Shown here: positions 1-5,668 of the stretch, one piece after another
Layout: the number at the start of each line of letters is the position of its first letter
Numbering within the stretch: position 1 is the first letter of the stretch
Assembly: GCA_021819535.1 (NCBI GenBank)
Contig: JAKAQU010000179.1
Location: 1 to 6,269 of the forward strand
Reading direction: 5' to 3'
DNA from: Pseudomonadota bacterium
Lineage (GTDB): Bacteria > Pseudomonadota > Alphaproteobacteria > Acetobacterales > Acetobacteraceae
DNA: 6,269 nucleotides
Notes under the pieces: model-generated
What the model saw: the letters and a program-made list of their open reading frames with translations, nothing else
Database searches by the model: none
Told to the model about the DNA's origin: nothing
Position numbers and translations under genes: made by a program

Positions 1-72
1 TCTCCGGGCGGCGATTTCGCTTGCAGGCGCCCCCGGTTCGATGCTAGAGAATTTCTGCATTTTTCAGCCTCC

Positions 73-107
73 AAGGCCGCAGCGCGGACACGCTCGCGGC
101 CTTTTTT
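73..107 (+). terminator. Rho-independent terminator for a rightward transcript entering from the left
   Basis: The arms 73-84 and 91-103 form a stem of 12 base pairs with a single bulged C at 95 and a six-base loop (85-90). The stem is followed by a run of six T at 102-107. The T-run lies on the plus strand only, so it terminates rightward transcription. No plus-strand gene in the window could use it, so a transcription unit must end within or left of positions 1-70. I could not identify any gene in 1-70. Confidence 0.8.
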
Positions 108-115
108 CTTGGGGT

Positions 116-325
116 TCAAAGAGCCTCGACGGCCATTTCATCGCGCCAGACCGGGCGCTCAATCCGGCTTTCCGCCCATGCCGCGAGATCGGCCGGCCTG
201 AAAGCCACTCTATTTTTCGAGAGGCGCACACGGGGGATGTCATGCAGGCGGTCCAAAGTCCGTGAGGAAACCTTGAGGAATTTCGAGGCTTCGACTTTAT
301 TCAGAAGTGGCATATGGTTTTCCAT
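116..325 (-). CDS. AlpA/excisionase-like helix-turn-helix DNA-binding protein (69 aa)
   Basis: This is a short protein built around a MerR/AlpA-type helix-turn-helix. Near the N-terminus, the segment EASKFLKVSSRTLDRL matches the recognition-helix pattern of HTH_17/excisionase-like proteins. It is followed by a basic wing (RVRLSKNRVAF) and the typical closing helix RPADLAAWAES. Such proteins act as excisionases (recombination directionality factors) or as small activators next to integrase genes, which fits the recombinase upstream on the same strand. I chose the ATG at 325 because a GAGG lies 5 bases upstream and the domain begins right after it. An in-frame ATG at 415 overlaps the stop of the preceding gene as ATGA and would give 99 aa, but its extra residues look unlike a domain. 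Excisionase versus transcription regulator cannot be told from sequence. Confidence 0.78.
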   Translation of the reverse strand: MENHMPLLNKVEASKFLKVSSRTLDRLHDIPRVRLSKNRVAFRPADLAAWAESRIERPVWRDEMAVEAL

Positions 326-411
326 GGCAGCCTCGCGTCTGTTTGTGGCACCCATCATGCCGAACCGTGCCAGGCGCGTCGGCTGGTAAGTGGAAAAAAC
401 ATCCCCAGCGG

Positions 412-1011
412 TCATTTTCCGCGCGTGCGAAGGACTTCCACGATCGCCGCCGGTTCGGCCTGAATCTTGCAAAGCCGCAGTAATCGCCTAGCGATTTCGA
501 TCGCGGCGCTCGCCTCGTGACCGAAATCGGCGGTTGCGCGTTGCCGATCGAGCAGCGCCCGCACCCAGTCAGCCAAGACCCGCGCCGCCCAATGCCAACT
601 TCCTCGCCTATCATCGCGCTCGCGACTCCATTCCGTAAACGGCTGGACGGCCGCGTGCAGACCCGAGAGCATCTCCGCCGCCCGCTCAAGATCAAAGGAA
701 AAATCGCCGCCCTCGCCGGCTTCCCTCTCGGCAACAGCGATAATCCGAGGCAGCGTTTCGGCGAGGGTCCGAAGTGCGAGGCGAGTGCGCCGCAAGTCAT
801 CGTCTCGATAAAAATCGCGGGCCATCCGCGCGCGGATAAAGCCGATTGTCGCCGCGATGGCGGCGATCGAGCTTCTTTCGGCATCGTTGCTCATATCCGG
901 CGCGCGGTGCCTTCCTGGTGGCGGGGTGAAGGCAGCGAGGATGGCCGCAATCAGACGATCGGGCTTGCCTGGCGACGCTGGATCGGGGATAGGGGCGTCA
1001 AGCTCAGCCAT
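412..1011 (-). CDS. Hypothetical protein of the mobile element, mostly helical (199 aa)
   Basis: I do not recognise this protein. It has a Pro-rich N-terminus (residues 1-40), then a run of predicted amphipathic helices rich in Ala, Arg, Glu and Leu. There is no signal peptide, no membrane segment, and no obvious catalytic or metal-binding motif. Two Trp residues sit in the segment GSWHWAARVLADW in the second half. The start at 1011 is chosen because GGAG lies 7 bases upstream of that ATG. The ATG at 1023 has no ribosome-binding site, and the GGAG overlaps its codons. The gene lies 64 bp downstream of the recombinase gene on the same strand. Its TGA overlaps a possible ATG of the next gene (ATGA at 412-415), suggesting one operon. 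The context points to an accessory function of the element. Confidence 0.72.
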   Translation of the reverse strand: MAELDAPIPDPASPGKPDRLIAAILAAFTPPPGRHRAPDMSNDAERSSIAAIAATIGFIRARMARDFYRDDDLRRTRLALRTLAETLPRIIAVAEREAGEGGDFSFDLERAAEMLSGLHAAVQPFTEWSRERDDRRGSWHWAARVLADWVRALLDRQRATADFGHEASAAIEIARRLLRLCKIQAEPAAIVEVLRTRGK

Positions 1012-1034
1012 GGCTATCTCCATGGTTCGAGTTA

Positions 1035-1067
1035 GGGCCGGATCAGCGTTCGCGCGCTGGCCGGCCC
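1035..1067. other. Strong intergenic hairpin between the recombinase and the 199-aa gene
   Basis: The arms 1035-1041 and 1061-1067 pair perfectly over 7 bases (GGGCCGG with CCGGCCC). Inside them 1044-1048 pairs with 1055-1059 (CAGCG with CGCTG), closing a six-base loop at 1049-1054. A small asymmetric internal loop separates the two stems. There is no T-run on either side, so it is not a classical intrinsic terminator. Possible roles are mRNA stabilisation, processing, or attenuation between recombinase and downstream expression. Confidence 0.5.
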
Positions 1068-1075
1068 GCTCTATT

Positions 1076-2278
1076 TCAACGGGTTTTCCGCTTCATGCTT
1101 ACAATCTCGCCGGCAGCGCCGGTCATGGCGGCGGCGATGCGGACGGCGGCACGCTCGGCCGCGGCTAGCGCGGGATCGGGCGATAGGTGCGCGTAACGCT
1201 GCGTTGTGGTGACGTTGCGATGGCCGAGCAGCTTGCCGACGATAAACAGGCTCTCCCCTCCCTGCACGGCGACGCTAGCGAAGGCGTGGCGAAGGTCATG
1301 CAGCCGGACATCGGGCAGCCCGGCGAGGCTTCGGATGCGTTGCCAAGGCTTTTGGACGCCAACCAGCGGCGCGCCAGGGCGCTCGCCCGGAAGCACGTGC
1401 TGATTATCGGCGAGACGCGGCAGGGCGGCCAGGACGGCCAGGGCGGGGGCGGGAAGGAACAGGTTTTTCGCCCCGGTCTTGGAGTCCGACAGCCGGATGA
1501 CACCGGCCGCAACATCAACCTGCGGCCAGATCAGGCCGAGGATTTCCGAGAGCCGCGCGCCGGAAAAGAGCAACAGACGCACCATGGCGACGAAACGCCA
1601 ATCAACAAGCCCCTCGGCCTCGGCCCGTTCCAGCGCCTCGCCGAGCTGGCGCAGTTCATCGGCAGAGAGGAACCGCTCGCGGCCCTTTTCCGGGTAGTGA
1701 TCGATCCCGCGCGCGGGGTTGCTGCCAACGGGGCGCTCGCCAACCTTCTCAGCCCATCCGAGGATCGATGACACGGCGGCGAGCACGCGATTGGCGGTGA
1801 CGGGCTTCCCGCTCAGCTTGGCGTGCAGCCGGGCGATTTCCGGGCGGCCGATCTCGCGCAGCTTGATCGGGCCGAGGGCGGGGAGGGCGTGCAAACGGAG
1901 CAGCCGCGTTTCCTCGGCCAAGGTGCGCGGCTTGTGGTGCAGCGCGGCGTATTCGGCGAGATAGCGCTCGCTGAACCGGACGAAGGTGATCCCGGCCTTT
2001 TCCTCGGCGCGCTCGGCGTGCAGATCGCGGCCATCGCGGATCAGTCCGAGGATGCGAACCGCCTCCCGCCGAGCGCTCTCGGGCGACCAATACCCTCGCC
2101 CATGCTTGCCGATGGCGAAGATGCGCTGAACGCGCTTCACCCGGGTTTTCAGGTTGTAGTGCGGCACGCCGCCCGCCGCGCGCCGGCGAACGAACAGCCC
2201 CCGAACCTCGGTATCGAAGATGATGTCGCCCGGTTGCATCGCCTCAACGGCGGCGGGGGTGATCCGGCGAACGGCCAT
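1076..2278 (-). CDS. Tyrosine recombinase / phage-type integrase (400 aa)
   Basis: This site-specific recombinase cuts and rejoins DNA through a phosphotyrosine intermediate and would catalyse integration and excision of the surrounding element. Residues 1 to about 90 look like the arm-type DNA-binding domain of large integrases (DUF4102-like). Residues about 97-180 form the SAM-like core-binding domain. The catalytic domain follows, with all expected residues visible: R242 (in SGARLSEIL), K267 (DSKTGAKN), H327 and R330 (HDLRH), H353 (LLGHRN) and the nucleophile Y362 (QRYAHLS). The length is normal for the family and there is no frameshift, so the enzyme looks active. The ATG at 2278 has an AGGA-type ribosome-binding site about 9-10 bases upstream, partly buried in an inverted repeat. 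A tRNA-Pro fragment lies 134 bp upstream, which points to tRNA-Pro as the integration target. The next two genes run in the same direction. Confidence 0.95.
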   Translation of the reverse strand: MAVRRITPAAVEAMQPGDIIFDTEVRGLFVRRRAAGGVPHYNLKTRVKRVQRIFAIGKHGRGYWSPESARREAVRILGLIRDGRDLHAERAEEKAGITFVRFSERYLAEYAALHHKPRTLAEETRLLRLHALPALGPIKLREIGRPEIARLHAKLSGKPVTANRVLAAVSSILGWAEKVGERPVGSNPARGIDHYPEKGRERFLSADELRQLGEALERAEAEGLVDWRFVAMVRLLLFSGARLSEILGLIWPQVDVAAGVIRLSDSKTGAKNLFLPAPALAVLAALPRLADNQHVLPGERPGAPLVGVQKPWQRIRSLAGLPDVRLHDLRHAFASVAVQGGESLFIVGKLLGHRNVTTTQRYAHLSPDPALAAAERAAVRIAAAMTGAAGEIVSMKRKTR

Positions 2279-3710
2279 GGCGTGGTTTCCTATTCCGATT
2301 GTGCCACCGGAAGAGATACCACGTCATGACGGGACAGGAAAGAACAATGCGCGCCAAGGCGCGGGATTTCCTTGCTATGTCCGGGCCTGTCTTACCCTGG
2401 CACGGATGACACTCTGACTGGGGGACTGGGGGTCGTGGGTTCAAATCCCGCCTGCCCGACCAAACCACGCGAGCCCTGAACGGCCGGGGGCAGCCGCTCC
2501 TGAGCCAGCTTGTTTTTGCCCCCGCGGCCTGCTTTTCGCGCAGTCTGCGCTTGCGCGAGATGCCGCCGCCATCGCATTTCGCGGTGACGCCGGAATCGAG
2601 CCCGGCATCGTCGGCGGTGAGGCCGTCGATATCGGCGCTGAGATCGCGCATCGTCACGGCAGCGAGGTTTTCGGGAATACGGCCGGGCTGGAACGGACGC
2701 GGTGCCTCGCGAACAACCCCCTTATTGCCGTATGTGTCGGAAGCCAGCAGACGCCCTATGGTGCGGAGTGGCGCGGTGAGCCGCCAACTCCGTGAGTTGC
2801 GGATTTCCTGCAAGGGTGCGAGCCGGCGCAACTCCGTTTCCATCGCTTCGATATAGCTGCGGAGTAGGGAGATCCCGGTTGCGCGGGCTGTCCGCGCGGC
2901 ATCGAAAACCTGCGCCCCGCTGTCCGGCGCTGTGACGGCGACCATCAGCGCGTGATAGACGGCGGGAAGATGTGCGGGAAGGGTATCCGGCCAGATCACC
3001 GGATGTGTCGCTGTTTCATGGCGTTCGGCGGGTTTGAGGAAAGCGGAGATTTTGTCCGCCATCGCCGCGGCGTCGCGTGGCCAGGAGAGCGCGATCTGGC
3101 GGGTGAGCCGGGCGAGTTCGCAGGGCCAGTCGGCGAGCAGGGTATCGAAGGAAACGAAACTGCGCGGCGCACCGCGGCTCGCATGTTCGGCGGCAAGGAT
3201 ATAGCGCAGCCAGAGCAGCACAACACGGGCGAGCGGCCATAGCGCCGCGTTTTCGTGGCCCCCCTCGCGGCGCTGCAGCGAGGCGGCGACAGCGTAGGGA
3301 TCACGAAACGGAATGATATAACGCGGCGTGATGTCGAGCTGCGCCAGAGCCTGCCGCCAGATCGGCACGAGCAGAGAAAGGCGCGGATCCTTGACCACGA
3401 TCAGCATCGCTGCGCCATAATTGCGCGTGATTGTCCGTGCCACGATGTGGGCGAAATGGGCCGCCGCGGCAGAATCGAACCATTCCGGCGCGACGTCGAA
3501 CAAGCCGTACACATGCGATCCTGCCGCCGCCAGGATGGTATCGTGCAGCGCGACCAGTTCGAGCGGTTCCCAATGGCCGAGCGGGTTGCCTGGCCCGGGA
3601 GGGACCAGCCGCTCCGGCAGCGCGGCGCCGAGCAGGTTGAAGAGCCGCGTCAGCGCCGAGGTGCCGGAACGATGCATACCGAGCACGAGCACCGCCGTTC
3701 GTTCCGCCAT
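2244..3710 (-). CDS. Sulfotransferase family protein with a run-on C-terminus
   Basis: This is a PAPS-dependent sulfotransferase-like protein of the Sulfotransfer_3 type. Residues 9-20 (VLGMHRSGTSAL) form the 5'-phosphosulfate loop. KDPR at 107-110 and the strand around 130-145 (IIPFRDPYAVAASL) match the 3'-phosphate-binding region. Residues 303-322 (IRNSRSWRLTAPLRTIGRLL) resemble a tail common in bacterial surface-glycan enzymes, suggesting sulfation of an exopolysaccharide or lipopolysaccharide; the acceptor is unknown. The start at 3710 has an AAGGAAGGAG ribosome-binding site directly upstream. The natural protein probably ends near residue 374 or earlier. Residues 375-399 are a lepA-tail copy, 417-432 are antisense of the tRNA fragment, and the stop lies inside the recombinase gene. 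The last 110 or so residues are therefore accidental, and the original stop codon has been lost. Confidence 0.8.
   Translation of the reverse strand: MAERTAVLVLGMHRSGTSALTRLFNLLGAALPERLVPPGPGNPLGHWEPLELVALHDTILAAAGSHVYGLFDVAPEWFDSAAAAHFAHIVARTITRNYGAAMLIVVKDPRLSLLVPIWRQALAQLDITPRYIIPFRDPYAVAASLQRREGGHENAALWPLARVVLLWLRYILAAEHASRGAPRSFVSFDTLLADWPCELARLTRQIALSWPRDAAAMADKISAFLKPAERHETATHPVIWPDTLPAHLPAVYHALMVAVTAPDSGAQVFDAARTARATGISLLRSYIEAMETELRRLAPLQEIRNSRSWRLTAPLRTIGRLLASDTYGNKGVVREAPRPFQPGRIPENLAAVTMRDLSADIDGLTADDAGLDSGVTAKCDGGGISRKRRLREKQAAGAKTSWLRSGCPRPFRARVVWSGRRDLNPRPPVPQSECHPCQGKTGPDIARKSRALARIVLSCPVMTWYLFRWHNRNRKPRHGRSPDHPRRR
2281..2323. promoter_or_regulatory. Nested inverted repeat immediately upstream of the recombinase start
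   Basis: The outer arms 2281-2289 and 2315-2323 match at 8 of 9 positions (CGTGGTTTC against CGTGGTATC on the other strand). The inner arms 2293-2297 and 2308-2312 pair perfectly (TTCCG with CGGAA). The two dyads are almost concentric (centres 2302 and 2302.5). The outer arm reaches to within three bases of the ATG and covers part of the AGGA ribosome-binding site. It could be an operator, an integrase or excisionase binding site, or an mRNA hairpin limiting recombinase translation. The structure is seen directly; the role is inferred. Confidence 0.45.
2331..2391. repeat. Cluster of overlapping inverted repeats in the junction spacer
   Basis: Several dyads share a centre near 2356. CGCGCC at 2350-2355 pairs with GGCGCG at 2358-2363. 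AGGAAA at 2336-2341 pairs with TTTCCT at 2367-2372. GGACA at 2332-2336 pairs with TGTCC at 2378-2382. An alternative pairs GACAGG at 2333-2338 with CCTGTC at 2386-2391. The cluster lies between the recombinase gene and the tRNA fragment, where arm-type integrase sites and accessory factor sites normally lie. No coding sequence occupies 2279-2412 except the run-on of the upstream frame. Confidence 0.45.
2413..2462 (+). tRNA. Partial tRNA-Pro(GGG), 3' part only; probable attachment-site junction
   Basis: Reading back from the encoded CCA (2460-2462) there is discriminator A at 2459, a seven-base acceptor strand at 2452-2458, and a perfect T-arm (2435-2439 with 2447-2451) with a standard TTCAAAT loop. 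A five-base variable region follows, and a position-correct anticodon loop CTGGGGG (2418-2424) with anticodon GGG at 2420-2422. The terminal G72 with A73 fits bacterial tRNA-Pro. The anticodon stem is damaged: 2413-2417 against 2425-2429 has two mismatches. No acceptor 5' strand or D-arm is found in proper position. An 8-bp unit ACTGGGGG is repeated in tandem at 2417-2424 and 2425-2432, just where a crossover in the anticodon loop would be. It is therefore a non-functional remnant, most simply an attR-type site. Confidence 0.72.
2482..2529 (+). terminator. Possible vestigial terminator downstream of the tRNA-Pro fragment
   Basis: GGGGGCA (2486-2492) pairs with TGCCCCC (2517-2523), and the outer GGCC (2482-2485) pairs with GGCC (2526-2529) across a two-base bulge. 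The loop is long (24 bases) and only a short TTTT at 2533-2536 follows. It begins 20 bases after the CCA end, a normal distance for a tRNA terminator, but it is weak and overlaps the lepA-tail copy. Confidence 0.3.
2514..2588 (-). pseudogene. Degenerate copy of the lepA 3' end
   Basis: This stretch aligns without gaps to 3928-4002 in the real lepA, by my count 58 of 75 bases identical, and 41 of 43 in the core 2546-2588. The translated core reads VTAKCDGGGISRKRRL against VTAKCYGGDISRKRKL in LepA. Similarity stops abruptly on the upstream side (at 2588, 4002 in lepA) and fades on the other. It lacks the final lepA codons. Being in the same orientation and frame as the sulfotransferase gene, it is read through as that protein's tail. 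The Tyr to Asp and Asp to Gly changes hit positions that look strongly conserved in EF4, so it is decaying rather than functional. Confidence 0.8.
2536..2558. repeat. Seven-base inverted repeat within the lepA-tail copy
   Basis: TCGCGCA at 2536-2542 pairs with TGCGCGA at 2552-2558 around a nine-base loop. The right arm is shared with the real lepA, but the left arm is not (lepA has CCAAAA-type sequence there), so the hairpin exists only in the degenerate copy. Function unknown and possibly chance. Confidence 0.3.
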
Positions 3711-3837
3711 GGCTCCTTCCTTTCGCCGCGCGCGTTCGTCTCGTTACACACACCGTACCCTCGCTGCACGACGGAGTTTAAGCCGCTCGCTCAGGCAATG
3801 GTGTAACCAAATGAAACGCACGCACGATGCTTGCGGA

Positions 3838-3852
3838 CCGGGCCGGGCCGGG
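3838..3852. repeat. Three tandem copies of CCGGG just after the lepA stop
   Basis: Three perfect pentamers CCGGG (3838-3842, 3843-3847, 3848-3852) lie 6 bases beyond the lepA stop codon. They sit in the 148-bp gap (3711-3858) between lepA and the sulfotransferase start. No terminator with a T-run is visible in this gap, and I found no convincing promoter, so read-through from lepA into the sulfotransferase gene is possible. Confidence 0.5.
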
Positions 3853-3858
3853 TCGATG

Positions 3859-5661
3859 CTATCCCGTCTTGAGTGCCGCGAGGAAGGCCGATTGCGGGAT
3901 TTCCACCTTGCCGAACTGGCGCATCCGCTTCTTGCCCTCCTTCTGCTTTTCCAAAAGCTTGCGCTTGCGCGAGATGTCGCCGCCATAGCATTTCGCGGTG
4001 ACGTCCTTGGCCAGAGCGCCGATGGTTTCGCGCGCGATCACCCGGCTGCCGATCGCCGCCTGGATCGCGATCTTGAACAATTGCTTCGGAATGAGATCCT
4101 TGAGCCGGAGGCAGATCGCCCGCCCGCGCGTCTCCGCCTGGCTGCGATGGGCGATGAAGGCGAGGGCATCGACCGGCTCGCCATTGACCATGATCGAAAT
4201 GCGGACGAGATCGCTCTCGGCATAGCCATCCATCTGGTAATCGAAGCTCGCATAGCCGCGCGAGACCGATTTCAGCCGGTCGTAGAAATCGAACACCACC
4301 TCGTTGAGCGGCAGGCGATAGACCGCCATGGCGCGGCTGCCGACATAGGTGAGATCGACCTGCTGGCCGCGCCGCTCGTTGCAGAGCGCAAGGACGGCGC
4401 CGAGATAATCGTCGGGCACCAGGATCGTCGCCTTGATCCAGGGCTCCTCGATATGGCTGATGACACTGCCGTCGGGCATGTCGGCCGGGTTGTGCAAATC
4501 CTCCACCGCGCCGTTGGTGCGGTGGATGCGATAGACGACGGAGGGCGCGGTCGCGATCAGGTCGAGATCGAACTCGCGCGCGAGGCGCTCCTGGACGATT
4601 TCGAGATGAAGGAGGCCGAGGAAGCCGCAGCGGAAGCCGAAGCCGAGCGCCGCCGAGGTCTCGGGCTCGTAATGGAAGCTCGCATCGTTCAGGCGGAGCT
4701 TCCCGAGACTGTCGCGCAGTTTCTCGAAATCATCGGCATCGACCGGATAGAGCCCGCACCACACCACCGGCACCGAGGGCTTGAAGCCGGGAAGCGGCGT
4801 CTCGGCCGGGCGCCGGTCATCGGTGATGGTGTCGCCGACCCGGCAATCGGCGACGGTCTTGATGCCGGCGGTGATATAGCCGATCTCGCCCGGGCCGAGA
4901 TCGGCGACCGGCTGCAGGCGGGGCGAAAAGACGCCCGTCTGCTCGATCACGTGGACCGCCCCGGTCGCCATCATGCGGATGCGCTGGCCGCGCGCGAGAC
5001 GCCCGTCCTTGACCCGGACCAGGATGACGACGCCGAGATAGGGATCGTACCAGCTATCGACGAGGAGCGCCTTGAGCGGCGCCTCGGCATCACCCACGGG
5101 CGGCGGCAGGCGGGTGACGAGCGCCTCCAAAACCCCCTCGATATTGAGCCCGGTCTTGGCGCTGATCATCACCGCATCCTCGGCGTCGAGGCCGATCACC
5201 TCCTCGATCTGGGCACGCACCCGCTCCGGCTCGGCGGCGGGAAGGTCGATCTTGTTGAGGACGGGGACGATCTCGTGCCCGGCATCGAGCGCCTGATAGA
5301 CATTGGCGAGCGTCTGCGCCTCCACCCCCTGGCTCGCATCGACGACCAGGAGCGAGCCTTCGCAGGCGGCGAGGCTCCGGCTCACCTCATAGGCGAAATC
5401 GACATGGCCGGGCGTGTCCATGAGATTGAGGGCATAGGTCTTGCCATCCCGGGCGCGATAGGAGAGCCGCACCGTCTGCGCCTTGATGGTGATGCCGCGC
5501 TCGCGCTCGATCTCCATCGTGTCGAGCACCTGCGCCGTCATCTCGCGGTTGGACAAGGCGCCGGTCGCCTCGATCAGCCGGTCGGCGAGCGTCGATTTGC
5601 CATGATCGATATGGGCGATGATGGCGAAATTGCGGATCAGGGAGAGCGATGTTTCGGTCAT
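3859..5661 (-). CDS. lepA: Elongation factor 4 (LepA), ribosome-associated GTPase, 600 aa
   Basis: This is a translational GTPase related to EF-G. It has been linked to back-translocation of stalled ribosomes and to 30S subunit assembly, and it acts in the cytosol or at the membrane. All GTPase motifs are visible: G1 at 16-23 (AHIDHGKS), G2 with T58 in RGIT, G3 at 82-86 (DTPGH), G4 at 136-139 (NKID) and G5 at 167-169 (SAK). The EF-G-like middle domains follow (with FRCGFLGLLHLEI), then the EF4-specific C-terminal domain with its basic tail (KRKLLEKQKEGKKRMRQFG, ending SAFLAALKTG). The length of 600 is normal. The start at 5661 gives the usual N-terminus a few residues before IRNFAIIAHIDHG. 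There is no Shine-Dalgarno sequence, and a promoter-like sequence ends seven bases upstream, so the mRNA may be leaderless. The gene looks intact. Confidence 0.97.
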   Translation of the reverse strand: MTETSLSLIRNFAIIAHIDHGKSTLADRLIEATGALSNREMTAQVLDTMEIERERGITIKAQTVRLSYRARDGKTYALNLMDTPGHVDFAYEVSRSLAACEGSLLVVDASQGVEAQTLANVYQALDAGHEIVPVLNKIDLPAAEPERVRAQIEEVIGLDAEDAVMISAKTGLNIEGVLEALVTRLPPPVGDAEAPLKALLVDSWYDPYLGVVILVRVKDGRLARGQRIRMMATGAVHVIEQTGVFSPRLQPVADLGPGEIGYITAGIKTVADCRVGDTITDDRRPAETPLPGFKPSVPVVWCGLYPVDADDFEKLRDSLGKLRLNDASFHYEPETSAALGFGFRCGFLGLLHLEIVQERLAREFDLDLIATAPSVVYRIHRTNGAVEDLHNPADMPDGSVISHIEEPWIKATILVPDDYLGAVLALCNERRGQQVDLTYVGSRAMAVYRLPLNEVVFDFYDRLKSVSRGYASFDYQMDGYAESDLVRISIMVNGEPVDALAFIAHRSQAETRGRAICLRLKDLIPKQLFKIAIQAAIGSRVIARETIGALAKDVTAKCYGGDISRKRKLLEKQKEGKKRMRQFGKVEIPQSAFLAALKTG

Positions 5662-5668
5662 GCCGCGG

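Larger units (their letters stand above)
1..2462. mobile_element. Right-hand part of an integrated element bounded by a tRNA-Pro fragment
   Basis: This segment holds a tyrosine recombinase, an AlpA/excisionase-like regulator and an unknown protein, and ends at a truncated tRNA-Pro gene. Many genomic islands and prophages integrate into tRNA 3' ends and leave an intact tRNA at one end and a 3' fragment at the other. Here the fragment lies 134 bp upstream of the recombinase start codon. The 5' half of the tRNA is replaced by unrelated sequence, so the element should extend leftward and the intact tRNA-Pro should lie beyond position 1. The left boundary is not visible, and I see no second copy of the tRNA 3' end in the window. 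The nature of the element (prophage, island or integrative conjugative element) cannot be decided. Confidence 0.6.

Noticed and set aside
26..52. GGTTCGAT near the left edge as the T-loop of a tRNA or tmRNA
   Set aside because: The flanking bases do not form a T-stem and no CCA end or acceptor strand follows.
297..884. A 195-codon minus-strand open frame overlapping the 199-aa gene
   Set aside because: It runs in another frame of the same strand, has no ribosome-binding site and an Arg/Ser/Pro-rich shadow composition. The 412-1011 frame has a good ribosome-binding site and coherent helical content.
1187..2329. Plus-strand open frames opposite the recombinase gene
   Set aside because: They are antisense to a recombinase with a full catalytic set and show no recognisable domains.
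2382..2462. A complete tRNA-Pro using CGGGC at 2382-2386 as the acceptor 5' strand
   Set aside because: The acceptor would pair at only five of seven positions, the region before the anticodon arm is several bases too long, there is no proper D-arm, and the anticodon stem has two mismatches.
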